Assembly (NCBI GenBank): GCA_009763385.1 | Contig: VDCT01000326.1 | Location: 1,488,001-1,552,000 of the forward strand | DNA from: Coix lacryma-jobi var. lacryma-jobi | Taxonomy: Eukaryota; Streptophyta; Magnoliopsida; Poales; Poaceae | Direction of reading: 5' to 3' | DNA length: 64,000 nt | Part shown: positions 1 through 11,414 of the stretch, one piece after another | Layout of the letters: each line of letters opens with the position of its first letter | Numbering within the stretch: the stretch's first letter is position 1 | The notes under the pieces: model-generated | The model's input: only the letters and a program-made list of their open reading frames with translations | Databases searched by the model: none | Told to the model about the DNA's origin: nothing | Program-made: the position numbers and the translations under genes

Positions 1-412
1 CTTGAAAATCTGCAAACACCAAAGTTGTTCCTCTTGACAAGATCTACAACTTTGCTAAATGGACCAATCTCAAATTTTGAATAGTTTTTAAATTAATAAA
101 AGAGGGGTAAAAACCAGGGTTTGGAAATCAGGGTTTTTCAAAAGGAATTTAATTTCTATTTCTGATTTTTAACTTTGATCAACACAACAAAACATCAGGG
201 CACAAAACTGAACAAGATTTACACAAAGCTAGACACAGAGATGAAATTACCATTTTGCCCTTAAAGGAAGATTTGGGCCTTTAGGGTTTTCGAAACAGAA
301 AGATCACTACACAAGTCACCTCAGAAAAAGGTAAATGCAAAACAAGCATTAGGCAAACATAAATGCAAGGCAAGAAAGATTAATGACTAAAGATGATGAC
401 ATGTCAGGTTAA

Positions 413-802
413 TTACATATTAATCACCATAGGTGTTACAGTGAGCTTGTCCTTGAGCATGTACAACTTGGCACTTTTTACCGTCGAAGTGCCCTCATAT
501 GTTTCTTCTAATCTTTTCCACACCTCACTTGCATTGTCAAGATCTTTGATTTGCTCGAACACCTTTGGATCAATGGCATTGTATATGGTGTTGAGCGCCA
601 TTGTGTTGCATTGCTTGTTGATGGAGTCATTTGGTGTTGAATTGGTAGGATCAAGAATCACAAACTCATTTTCAACCACATCCCACACCTTGTCATTGAT
701 TGAACCCAAATACATCTTCATCTTTCTCTTCCAATAATCAAAAGATGTGCCATCAAAGAACGGTGGTTTGCCCCCAACATGGTTGAAAACAATTTGAGCC
801 AT
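413..802 (-). pseudogene. Truncated copia gag (UBN2-like N-terminal part)
   Basis: This encodes 129 residues resembling the N-terminal part of copia Gag. The FDGTSFDYWKRKMKMYL segment near residues 18-34 is the conserved W/Y-rich start, followed by residues like NTIYNAIDPKVFEQIKD and VWKRLEETYEG. Full-length Gag of this type continues through the rest of the UBN2 domain to a zinc knuckle, but here similarity ends after KLYMLKDKLT and a stop follows within about ten residues. The start lies about 43 bases downstream of the primer-binding site, as expected for a retrotransposon leader. It would form particles in an intact element; here it is a remnant. Confidence 0.8.
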
Positions 803-845
803 TTTAACACCGAAGGTTGTTAAGCCTTATGCAAACGGTGACCAC

Positions 846-858
846 GGCTCCGATACCA
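846..858 (-). other. Primer-binding site of the copia element
   Basis: On the minus strand the bases TGGTATCGGAGCC begin two bases after the LTR end. This matches the usual copia primer-binding site, complementary to the 3' end of initiator methionine tRNA. Confidence 0.8.
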
Positions 859-1746
859 CTTGAAAGGTCCTAAATGGCTAGAGGGGGGTGAATAGCCTAA
901 TAAAATTCTACAAAACACTTAGAGCAACTAGTTAGACAATTACAAAGCGAAGCTTTTTGCTCTAGCTCTACTAAGTGTTGCAAGCCACTTATCCAACAAT
1001 TCTAGTAACCTATAATCACTATGTCACACAAAAGATATGTTACTACTCTCTAAAATAATGAGTTAGCAAGAAATAATTACTTCTAATTAGAGAGCTACTT
1101 CTAGCAACAAATATCTCTACACAAGTGATAACGAAAGTAATGCAAGGATAGAGAGATGTACCGACACCGGCAAGAGACAATCAATCACAATAAGAATACC
1201 AAGAAACTTCGGGAGAAGTCCAAAGAGGCAAGAGACACAAAGATTTTCTCCCGAGGTTCACGTGCTTGCCGGCACGCTACTCCCCGTTGTGTCGACCAAC
1301 CACTTGGTGATTCGGTGGCTAATAGGTGTTCACAAACCTAGCTCAACACTTGAGCGCCACAAGAACCGACCCACAATGGAGGTAACTCAATGACACGCGC
1401 AATTTACTAGAGTTACCTTTTGGCTCTTCGCCGGGGAAGGCACAATACCCCTCACAAATCACCGGGAGATGGCCACGAACAATCACCACTCGTGCCAAAG
1501 CTCCTCCGCTGCTCCAAGCCGTCTAGGTGGCGGCAACCACCAAGAGTAAAAAGAATACCCGCAGCAACAACAATCCCCAAGTGCCACTAGATGCAAACTC
1601 ACAAGCAAATGCACTTGGATCCACTCGATCTCACTTAGATTTGCGCTATCAAGCAAGGAGATGAGTGGGAGGGAGTAGATCTTGCTCAAGAGGATGTTCA
1701 AGAGGTTAGAGAGTCAAGAAGAAAACCCCACTAGCCGGCCACCACC

Positions 1747-1754
1747 TATTTATA
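1747..1754 (-). promoter_or_regulatory. TATA box of the copia LTR
   Basis: The minus strand reads TATAAATA inside the LTR, with about 930 bases of U3 upstream and about 890 bases to the LTR end. Position and sequence suit the element's own promoter. Confidence 0.55.
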
Positions 1755-1810
1755 AGAGGGGGAAGAAGACAGCAAGTCGTTCCCCCTTTTTCCCGAGCTT
1801 CTGCGCCTGC

Positions 1811-2168
1811 GGTCGGTACTACCGACGCCATGTCGGTACTACCGACCACAAGGCCCGGTACAACCGACGGCACAACTTATGACCGTTGCACACAGCGTTG
1901 ACCAAAACGAACAACCGACTCCAGGTCGGTACTACCGACAGTCGGTAGTACCGAGGTTATGGCGGTACTACCGCCAGGCCAAAATCGGCCGCGAACAGAG
2001 AGCTCTGCGAAAAACAAGTTACTACCGACCTTGCATCGGTACCACCGCGGGCGGTAGTACCGAGGTTATGGCGGTACTACCGCCAGGCCATTTCAGACTC
2101 AACACAGAGAGCATTGCAAGCAGCCCCTTGGGCGGTACTACCGACCCCCTGGGCGGTACTACCGACCA
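1811..2168. repeat. Array of CGGTA(C/G)TACCG palindromes in the LTR
   Basis: About nine exact copies of CGGTACTACCG or its complement CGGTAGTACCG, plus about three variants, lie within roughly 360 bases. Each is a 5-bp inverted repeat around one central base. A segment of about 38 bases holding two palindromes is itself duplicated near 1943-1980 and 2053-2091. The array lies 60-420 bases upstream of the LTR TATA box. Confidence 0.85.
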
Positions 2169-2688
2169 CACACACAAAACTTTGTTTTCTTCTCTGTGTT
2201 GATCCAAAACACTTCCAACCCTTTCTCCTTTGCAAAAGTGCTAACACCAACAAGTGTACATCATCATGTGCATGTGTGTTAGCATTTTCCAAATAATTTC
2301 CAAGGATTATAAGTTAGCACACTAGGTCCTAATGCATATGCATGTATGAAATCACCTAGTGGCACTTGATAACCGAGATCACCGAGATAGTCCCCTCTTG
2401 ATAGTACGGCTATCTATCCTAAACACACTCACACCCTCTATGGTGTCTTGAGTGCCAAAACAAAATCCCTATTTATACCTTTGCCTTGATCTCCGTAGGG
2501 ATTTTGCTTTTCTCTTCTTCTCTTTCCAAATGTGGAGCACTTGATCCATCTTTTGGTCATCACCACCAATACCATGATCATCATCTAGCTCCCGCACTTG
2601 GTGTGTACCAACCTAGCTCATAAACACTTCATGACAAGGTTAGTACTCTAGGTGACATCAATTATCCAAAACCAAACAAGGACTTTCA

Positions 2689-5600
2689 CCCGCTCGAGGA
2701 GCTGAACAGGTCGAGGATGGCCGAGAAGAGTCTGCCTCAGAACGAGGGTGCCTCCCGGGTGACGGTCATGATCCACGGGCCGTTCCGCCCTGAGGAGACC
2801 AACCTGATCGCCATGGCACCCGACGCGGGGTGTTTCAACCCGGTAAGCCTTCCTCAAGCTTGGCTGTTTCGAGCATCCCCTCCTTTCTCTTTCTTCGAAT
2901 CTTGTTTACTCTCCTTGTGGTTTTTTCTCATAAAGTTTCTTTTTGCAGGGGGCGTTCACATGTCACGCGTCGAGGCCCCCGGTGAAGGAGGACGCCGCGG
3001 AAAGACAGGTGAGGCGCCTCTCTGCTCAGAAAGATAAGAAGAGTAAGGATGCAAAGAAGAAGAAAGAGAAATAGAAGAACTTGCGTCGGGTGGACCGGGA
3101 TCAGAGACTAGCGAAGGCTCGTCGTAACCGGCAACCTGGAGAGGAGTCCCCCGAGCTCAACTACACGAGCTCGGAGGAGGAGGATGACGATGAGGAGGAG
3201 AGCGATGATGAAGGGATGGATGCGCGTCTGAGGCGCGCGGGGGTCGTCGACATCAGGGCTGACTGCTCTTCTGTGCAGGAGAATATCCTGGAGATCCCTC
3301 CGACGAAGGGATCGCGCGAGATGCAGCAGCGGAAGGCCACGCCAGGCCCCGCCTCGTCGGCGGCTCAGGGCACGTCGAGCTCCGTGCTGGACGTGCCCCC
3401 TGACGTGAAGAGGTCTCGAACTCGGGGCGCCATCGCCGCGGCGCAGAAGGAGGCCACAACCGCGTCGACCCAGGCGGGGGGTCTCGAGAAGGGCCGGACC
3501 TCGACAAGCGGTCAACACGCCGAGAGGAACTCCGGGCTCGACCGCCGCAAGTCGTCGAGGACGACATCGAGCCCGCAGAAGAGCGGGCAACATGAGGGGG
3601 CGTCGAACCCCCGCCACCATGACCGTCGAGGGGGGAGCTCCTGGTCGTCTCGTGACGGGAGTCGCGAGCGATCCCGGAGCCCATCGCCGCACCGTCGCCG
3701 GGAGAAGGAGGCGGACGCGGGAGGGCGCGACCGCCGGCACGAGCGCCGGAGCAGGTCCCGGAGCCCGCGCAAGGAAAGGCGCCAAGAGGACCGCTTGAAG
3801 GAGACGCGGTCGTCCCCCTGGGACAAGAGACAAAAGGAGAGCTCCCCGTCGGGGTCGAGCCACGGGAAGCACCGGGAGCCTTCCCCCCATCCGAGCCACA
3901 CAGAGACGGCTCGGGGGCATGGCTCAAGCCATGGGGCGGACTCGAAGCCCCCGAGCGGGTCCGGCGACTCGGGGAAGAAGTCCCGCCGTCGCTTTGGGTA
4001 AGTAACGTTTCTCAATTCCGTTGGTAGTGAAGCTTTACCTTTTTACCTTTGGTGATGTGTGTCGTTTCTGGTTTTTCAGGGAAAAGCGCTCCCGGCAGGA
4101 GGCGGACCCCGCGGTGTCCAAGCGGGTCAAGACCTCGAGCTCTGCTGAGGACCAAGCACCTCGAGGTATGGCTCCTTCTTCCGCTGAAATGGCCGCTTGG
4201 CTGGTGAAGGCTCGAGCAGCCATGGCTCGGGGAAGTCAGATGGCCGCCGCGGATCTTGGTGAGGCCGACGCTGTCGACCACGGGGGTCGAGGCTTTTTAC
4301 TGATTCTGACGACGTTGTTCTCTTTTTCAGCAGGGACCGCGGCTCCTGGCGCCAAGCCCGCCGTCACCGCGTCCATCGCAGCACCACCTCCTCCTCCTCC
4401 TCCTCCGGTGGCGCCTACCGAGAGGGCCACTCCTCCCCCCATCACGACGACCATCTCGGGGGGAGCACCCGAGACAGGCGCGGCTCCGTCGGCGTCTGGG
4501 GCTGAGGGGACAGCGGCCCTCGAGACCCCGGACGACGCGAGCCGGCCCGCTAGACAGGATCCCCTACCGATAGAGCCTCGCGCGCCCACGGAGAAGGAGA
4601 AGGAGGGGGAGGCGTCGGTGGAGAAGATACCGACGGTGGAGGAGCTCCTGGACGAGCTGGAGAAGGACCGTCCCCGGTCAAGGGCTCAGCGCTGGAGGGG
4701 GCGCTCGAGGCACCGGCCGGGGACGACAAGACGCCGGAAGACCCAGTGAGGGAGGAGAGGCTCGAGGGGCCGGCCGAGAATGAGGCGGAGGGGATGACCG
4801 GTCCCTTGGCTGGCGCGGAGGAGAGCTTCTCTCGAGCGATCCGCTACCGCTCGAGCCCCCGCCTCTACGCGATGCCGCACCGTCGCCTCGGGAGGGGGCG
4901 GAGCAGCAGGAGGAGATGGCTAAGGGGCCGCACCAGGAGGCGCGGTCGATCTTCAAGGAGGTGACCGAGCTCGTGGCGCAGGCAGAGAGGGCCTTCGTGG
5001 AGGAGGCGGACAAGTCCGCGCGGGTGGCGGCTGCCCTCGTGAGGGCGGAGGGGGAGCTCCAGGAGCTCCGCGCTGAGCTGGGCCGGAATGCGCAGATGGC
5101 GGGCCGGCTCAACGACGCTCGGGCGGAGACCCAGACGGCTCGAGACGAGGCCGCCCAAGCTAAGAGGGAGACCACCACCGCTCTGTCCGCGGTGGAGGCA
5201 TCGAGGAAGGAGGCTGCCGACGCCCGAAGCGAGGCCGCCACCGCCCGGTCTGCAGCGGAGGCGGCGAGGAAGGAGGCCGAGGAGGCCAAGAGCAAGGCCG
5301 CCACTGCCCTGGCTGCGGCGGAGGCAACGCGGAAGGAGGCCCAGGAGGCCTTAACTGCCGCGTGCTCGAGGATCCAAGGCCTCGAGATCGACATGGATCA
5401 GGCTCTCAACAGAGCTAATGACCTGTCGCTCAAGCTCGGGGCCGCTCGGCAGGAGGTGATCAAGAAGGATCTGGCCCTTGCGCAGACGGGCAAGCTGGCC
5501 GAGGAGCTTAAGGGCCAAAAACTTGACGTGCTGTCCCAAAAGCATACGCTCGAGCAGCGCCTCAGGGTCCTTACCAGCGACTTTGACGCTCTGGGCGTGA

Positions 5601-6234
5601 GCTGCCAAGGTACTGTCGTAATCTTCAGGTTTTATCTTGCTTTGATTTCGAGATTCTTGCCACGCCGCGGACTTACTTTTTTCTGTTTGTTGCACAGATC
5701 TGGAGAAGACCGCCGAGGAGCTCCGTGAGACGAATCAGACTCACGTGGAGCAACTCCAGGGTGAGACCATGGTGGCGGAGCGGGCGCGCGGCACCCTCGA
5801 CCGGCTCTGCTCCACGTGGGGTGCCGACCCGGTGGCCACGACAAAGGGCGCGGTGGCTCGAGGCGACGCCCTGGTCGATGCCCTGTGCTTCCTCGACGTG
5901 GCCGCACAGGACCGCGTCAAAGAGCGCTCTCCACCACAGCGTAAAGCAGGCGCTCGCGGCCGTCCGCTCTGGCTTCCGCTACCCGGTCAACGTCATCGCC
6001 AAGGGCTTCGTCGAGATCGAGGGGAAGGACGAAGAGTGGAACGATCGCTGCGTCGACAAGATCCTGGAGAAGGTGGAGAGGCCGGGGGCGGCGCTCGCAA
6101 AGCTCTTCGAGGAGGACGTGTTGCCTCCCGTTGCAGATAGTGGTGTAGACGGCTCCCCTCTTCCTGGCCCGGACGTCGAGGCTGAGCCCGCAACAGAAGA
6201 TCTTGAGGAGGAGTTCCAGACTGATGAGGAATGA
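2689..6234 (+). pseudogene. Antisense gene of the gypsy element, spliced and decayed
   Basis: This gene runs opposite to the element's gag-pol. Likely exons are 2689-2842, 2949-3997, 4080-4258, 4331-5609 and 5698-6234, each junction with GT donors and pyrimidine-rich AG acceptors, and phase is kept across them. The protein is charged: an acidic and SR/RS-like stretch (3130-3990), a Pro/Thr-rich part, then a long Ala/Glu/Lys-rich coiled coil (about 4930-5600) and an acidic C-terminus ending EEFQTDEE. It is broken by an in-frame TAG at 3072 and by frameshifts near 4670, 4850 and 5925. The copia insertion removed its 5' part. I do not know its function; it resembles the antisense ORFs reported in Tat-type elements. 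Confidence 0.65.
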
Positions 6235-6766
6235 GGCCTGCGTGCCAAATTTGGGCGTCGAGGCCTTTGTAAAAATTCATGTCATGACTTATGGCCCATC
6301 GAGGCCAACATATGCGTATGACTTATTTGTTTAAAGAAGCTGTATTTTCTTTTCAAATTTATTCGATCATTTCTCTTTGTCGCTAGCTCGAGTTTCTACC
6401 GGCTTGGTCTATGTTCTTTCGATACGCGTCACGAGTTCCTCGAGGGGAGGCGTAGGTTGGGTACCGTAGCCCGGGGGCGTGGGTGGCCGTCTAAGTCGAC
6501 GCCCCCCGCCTCTTGGAGGCTCGAGGTATCTACGGACTTAGACGTTGCTAGTACGCTCGAGATACGAATCGAGATAAGGGTCAAATTTTTGAAAAGAAAA
6601 GCGCGTTTTTCCGGAGTCTGGGGGGGTCCCCCTGTCAGCCCCTGAGGGAGGCTCGACCCTGAGCAAGGCAGGGTCGAGGCTACCTTAAGTTGCTAAGTGA
6701 AATGAAAGACAGTGCATATTTGACGTGTTTGTACAAAGCAACAAAATGTACAAGTCCTCAATGCCC
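6235..6766. other. Non-coding spacer within the gypsy element
   Basis: This lies between the end of the antisense gene and the end of integrase, so the two genes converge here. It probably holds the shared 3' regions of both transcripts. No further gene seen. Confidence 0.5.
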
Positions 6767-8990
6767 TTAAGGGTAGAAGCGACGTAGCTGAGATATGTTC
6801 CACGCATTCGCTAGGATCCTGCCTTGATCGTCGTAGAACTTGTATGTTCCTGGCTTGAGCACCTCAGCTACGGTGTATGGGCCTTCCCATGGAGGGGTGT
6901 GCTTGTGGCGCCCTCGATTATCTTGCAGCCGTCGAAGCATGAGGTCCCCCACCGCCAGGTCCCTTTTGTGCACGTGCTTGTCGTGGTAGCGTCGAAGTGT
7001 TTGCTGGTAGCGTGCGGAGTTGATGAGCGCCACGTCTCGAGCCTCCTCGAGCTGGTCCTTGGCGTTGGCGAGCCTCTCGTCGTTGGTTTGCTCGTTGTAG
7101 GCTCAGAGTCAAGGGGAGCCGTACTCGAGGTCCGTAAGCAAGACAGCCTCGGCGCCGTAGGTTAGGAAAAAAGAGTGAACCCGGTGGCTCGACTCGGCGT
7201 AGTCCTGAGGCCCCACAACACCGAGGGGAGCTCTGTAGCCCACCTCTTTCCAAAATTCTTGAGGGTCTTGAACAGCCTCGGCTTCAGCCCGTGGAGTATC
7301 ATGCCGTTGGCGCGCTCGACCTGCCCATTGCATTGAGGGTATGCGACCGAGGCCCAGTTCACGCGGATGTTGTTGTCATCGCAGAAGTTGGTGAACTTTT
7401 TGCCCGCGAATTGTGTGCCATTGTCGGTGATGATGACGTTAGGCACCCCAAACCGGTACGTGATGTCGGAGATGAACTCGACGGCCTTCTCGGAGGTGGG
7501 GTTGCCTATAGGCTTAGCCTCGATCCACTTGGTGAATTTGTCGACGGCCATGAGCACATGCGTGTACTTTCCATTTGTCATCTTGAGGGGACCCACGAGA
7601 TCGAGCCCCTAGACGGCAAACGGCCAAGCGATGGGGATCATCTGCAGGGCGTGCGCGGGCGGGTGTGTTTTCTTGGCGTAGAACTGACACCCTTGGCAGG
7701 CTCGAACCAGGCGCTTGGCGTCTCCAATGGCGGTTGGCCAGCAGAAGCCTTAGCGGAAGGCGTTCCCCACCAAGGTCCTTGGCGCTGCGTGATGGCTGCA
7801 AGCCCCCGAGTGCATGTCGTCGAGGAGCCTGCGTCCTTCCTCGAGGGGGATGCAGCGCTGAAGGATTCCTGATGGGCTTCGACGGTACAGCTCTCGTTCG
7901 TCGCCGTAGATGACGTAGGTCTTGGCCCTTCGAGCAATGCGTCGGGCCTCCGTCTTGTCTTCTGGTAGCACGCCTTGCGTCAGATAGTCGAGGAAGGGGG
8001 TCCGCTAGTCGAGGGGTCGTGATGAAGGAGAGGCGGGTGCATCGATCTGCATTGCCTCAGCGGATGTCGAGGGGTCGTTCTCGAGGGGTGGCGTTGAAGG
8101 TCGAGCCCCCGTGTCCGGCTCGAGGGGTGGCGTCGAGGGGCCAGCCCCCGGGCCGATTTTGACGGATGGCTCGAAAATGTCCCTCGAGAAGACATCTGGT
8201 GGGACGGTGCCACGCGTGGATGCTAACTTAGCCAGCTCGTCTGCGGCCTCGTTGTACTTTCGGGCGATGTGGTTGAGCTCGAGGCCGTAGAACTTATCTT
8301 CTAGCTTGCGCACTTCTCCGCAGTATGCTTCCATCTTGGGTTCGATGCAGCTCGAGGCCTTCATGACCTGGTTGATGACGAGCTGCGAGTCCCCTCGAAC
8401 GTCGAGGCGTCAGACCCCAAGCTCGAGGGCGATATGCAGCCCGTTGACGAGGGCCTCGTACTCAGCGACGTTGTTGGAGGTGGGGAAGTGCAAGCGCCGC
8501 AAGTAGCGCATGTGGACTCCGAGGGGTGAGATGAAGAGCAGGCCTACGCCTGCCCCTGTCTTCATGAGGGACCCGTCGAAGTACATAGTCCAGAGCTCGG
8601 CTTGGATTTGTGCCAGCGGGAGCTGGGTGTCGGTCCACTCAGCAACGAAGTCCGCCAACGCTAGCGACTTGATGGCTTTTCGTGGAGCGTAGGTGATGGC
8701 CTCCCCCATCAGCTCGGCAGACCACTTGGCGATGCGCCCCGTGGCCTCCCGGTTGTTGATGATCTCTCCGAGGGGGAAGGACGATACCATCGTCACGGGA
8801 TGAGCGAGGAAATAATGCTGGAGCTTGCGCCTCGTGATGATGAGGCCGTAGAGCAGCTTCTGGATGTGTGGGTACCAGGCCTCGGCCTCGGAGAGCATCT
8901 CACTGATGAAGTACACCAGCCGTTGGACTGGTAGCGCGTGACCCTCCTCGTGTCTCTCGACGACTACGACCGCGCTGACCACCTAGGTGG
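6767..8990 (-). pseudogene. Gypsy pol remnant: RNase H, second RNase H and integrase
   Basis: Reading down the minus strand: a reverse-transcriptase C-terminal/RNase H part (VYFISEMLSEAE, HYFLAHPVTMV; 8990-8700), a second RNase H with YFDGS and NNVAEYEAL (8600-8410, continuing to 8005), an H2C2-like zinc region (7971-7750), the integrase core with DKF, TDNGTQF and ERANG as the D, D and E positions (7596-7162), and a C-terminal part ending ISQLRRFYP (7033-6767). It is broken by stops near 8408, 8004, 7747, 7609 and 7109-7115, and by a frameshift in an A/T run near 7165. Protease and the catalytic core of reverse transcriptase are absent. Confidence 0.85.
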
Positions 8991-11355
8991 TTGTAGCCAC
9001 GTAGAGGAGGAGAGGCTCGGGGGGGCCTCGAGCATTTTGTCGAAGACAGCCCCGTCAGGGGGGCCTCGAGGCTTCTTATGCTCGAGGGCGCCCACGAGCA
9101 CTTCTTCATCGTCGTCGTCGCGCTTCGCCTTCTGACCTTTGCCTTTGTTCTTCTTCTTTTTGTTGTTGTTGTTGCGGTTCTTGACGTTGTTGCCCTTGCT
9201 CGAGCCCTCCGGCGTGGCCACCACCTTGCCTTTGTCCGTGGAGCGGCCAAAGAAGGCCCCCATTGCCTCGTTGCCTGAGGCAAAGCTGGTGACACGATCC
9301 ATCAGATCCTCGACCGTCCTGGGACGGTAGCGCCCTAGCTCGTGGACTAGCTCTTGGCATGTCGTGCCCACGAGGAACGCTGAGATGACATCCTCATCAG
9401 GCACGTGGGGGAGCTCGAGGCGCTGCTTCGAGAATCGCCGAGCGAAGTCGCGGAGGGGCTCGTCCGCTGTCTGCCTGCAACGTCGTAGATCCCAAGGGTT
9501 GCCTGGGCGCACACAAGTCCCCTTGAAATTCCCATCGAAGACCCTGACTAGGTCGGCCCAGTCGTGGATCTGACCCGGCGGGAGCCCCTCGAGCCACCGA
9601 CAGGCGGTGTCCGAGAGGTAGAGTGGGAGCTGGCGTATGATCACGCGGTCGTCGCTCTTCGCCCCGCCCAGTTGGCAGCCCAGGCGGAAGTCGGAGAGCC
9701 ATAGCTTGGGCTCGACCTCCCCGTCATACTTCACGATGTTGGTCGGTGGTCGAAAGCGGTCGGGGAGGGTTGAGCTGCGGATGGCCCGGCTGAAGACCCT
9801 GGGGCCCGGGGGCTCGAGGGCTTGCCGGTCCTCGTCACTGTCGTAGCGCCCCCCCTCGATTGGCATTATAGCCACGCTCCTCGGCCCCTTTGTCCTTGCG
9901 CCGGCGGTTGATGTTGTTGCGGGCGTCATTGGGGTCTCGAGGTGGCCGGTTGTCGACGATCCGCTCCCGGACTGGCCTGGCTCGAGAGGCGTCCGGCTGG
10001 TGGACGGATGTCTCACGCTCGTTGCGGGGCGTGTCTGCTGGCTTCCCCGAGGCCGCCCCGCGCCGGCGCGAGGCCGAGCTCTCGGCCTGCTGCAGAGCGG
10101 CTGTCTCGAGGAGGTTCTTCATTTCCCCGAGCATGCGCCTGGCGTCAGGGTTGGAGATGGCGGGTAGATCGCGGAGTAGCATCGCGGCTGCCACCACGTT
10201 CTGCCCGGCTCGCGGGAAGCGCACCTCGGGGCGTGCTGGTGCCCCATCCTCGAGGATCTGCCGGTGGACCTCTCGAGCGCGGCTACGAGCGCCGGCGCCT
10301 CGAGGCTGGGCTTGTTCCTGCACGAGAGTTTGCTCGAGCTGCAACAGGCGTTGTCGGTCCTCCTCAGCCTTGGTGATCGCCTCCCGCAGCTGCGCGAGCT
10401 GCGCCGCCCGGTCGTCGTTGTGTTGAGGTGGTGCATCCGGTGCCGGGGGTTCGTTCCTCCCCTGAACACGTGGTCCGCCTGCCGCAGCCACGTCGTGGGG
10501 CTCTTCGAGGTTGAGCGCCGGCCTGGCGTCGTCGTCGTCGTCGTCGTCGTCCTCGATATTGCCCATGACCCCCTCGAGTTGGAAGCACTCCCTGGTGGGA
10601 TCCCAGAGGTCAGGGTCGTGGTAGTCGTACTCGTCGGAGTCGGAGCTGTTGATGTCGCGCCGCCCTGGCTCGTGCTGGGACTGCAGCTCGCGGTACCACT
10701 CTCCGATGGTGGCTCGCCGGGGTGGCGCGACGACTCGTGAGAAGCCGCGGTCGACGTGCGCGGGGTAGACGATCTCTAGGTCGGTGGTGGCTCGTAGGAT
10801 TACGCCCGGACGTTCCTCCCGCTCTGCCGCCGTCCGGTCCTGACGGCACTCGTCGAGGTGGTGGGCGTAGACAGCTGCGGAGTTGTTGAGGCCGAACGGG
10901 GGCTGCTGGCGTCGAGCGCGGTACACCCCGTGCGGGAGGAAGCCAGGTGGTGTCGACGGAGCACGGTTCGGGGGCCTCTGTCTAGGCTCCCGGTCCGTGC
11001 GCATGATGAACGCGAACTCGCTGGGAGAGTGCGCGCGCGCCCTAGAAGTCTCCGGCCGCGCGCCGGGCAGGTTTCTCCTCGGGGACTCTGCGCCGGCCGC
11101 GGGGAAGTGGGTGTACGCCGCGGGCACCGCCTGTGCCTGGCGACGATGGTGACGACGGCGCCGCTCACGAGGTGGCGACGCGTGGTGGTGCGGGCGACGC
11201 GCCACGCCCCCCGCGCGGGGTGGCGTGACATGCCCTCCGCTCGGGCTCTCCGTGGAGAGCAGGGTCAACTCGTTGCCGCTGCCGGTGGCCAGGAACTCAA
11301 GGCTCCCGAACCAGACGACGGCACCAACAGAGAACGAAGGAGTGGAAGAAGCCAT
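8964..11355 (-). pseudogene. Gypsy gag, frameshifted and cut before the zinc knuckle
   Basis: The N-terminal part (11355 to about 9860) is Arg/Pro-rich with an acidic run (DDDDDDDD near 10545) and a coiled-coil-like stretch of E, Q and L. A frameshift near 9870 moves the reading to the frame carrying the conserved retrotransposon Gag core (RFRPPTNIVKYDGEVEPKLW; ACRWLEGLPPGQIHDWADL; about 9790-9300). A Lys/Asn-rich tail follows, and near 9040 the sequence runs directly into the RNase H part of pol. The zinc knuckle, protease and most of reverse transcriptase are therefore missing, consistent with one large deletion. Confidence 0.85.
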
Positions 11356-11394
11356 CCAGAAAACAACGAGAAATCGACTCTGACACGCAAAGAT

Positions 11395-11412
11395 CCCCTA
11401 CCTGGCGCGCCA
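11395..11412 (-). other. Primer-binding site of the gypsy element
   Basis: On the minus strand TGGCGCGCCAGGTAGGGG begins about two bases after the LTR end. Starting with TGG just inside the LTR is what a tRNA primer site needs; I have not assigned the tRNA. Confidence 0.65.
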
Positions 11413-11414
11413 AC

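Larger units (their letters stand above)
1..2688 (-). mobile_element. Ty1/copia LTR retrotransposon, 5' part only
   Basis: Read on the minus strand the order is LTR (2688 to 861), primer-binding site, then a gag start at 802; the rest lies left of the window. The LTR right end (2688) abuts unrelated gypsy sequence at 2689, so this element inserted into the gypsy element. The gag similarity stops at 413, and 1-412 does not read as copia gag; I see no gene in it. That suggests a defective or non-autonomous copy. A SIRE-type lineage is a guess from the gag and the long LTR. Confidence 0.85.
861..2688 (-). repeat. 5' LTR of the copia element (1828 bp)
   Basis: The plus-strand ends are TGAAAGGTCC and GGACTTTCA, an inverted terminal pair ending TG...CA as in LTRs. 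One end touches the primer-binding site and the other touches foreign gypsy sequence. U3 lies toward 2688; the TATA box is at 1747-1754. U3 contains the palindrome array described separately. The matching second LTR and the target duplication are outside the window. Confidence 0.85.

Noticed and set aside
2717..3037. Plus-strand open frame as a host gene start
   Set aside because: It is an internal exon piece of the gypsy antisense gene; its 5' part was removed by the copia insertion.
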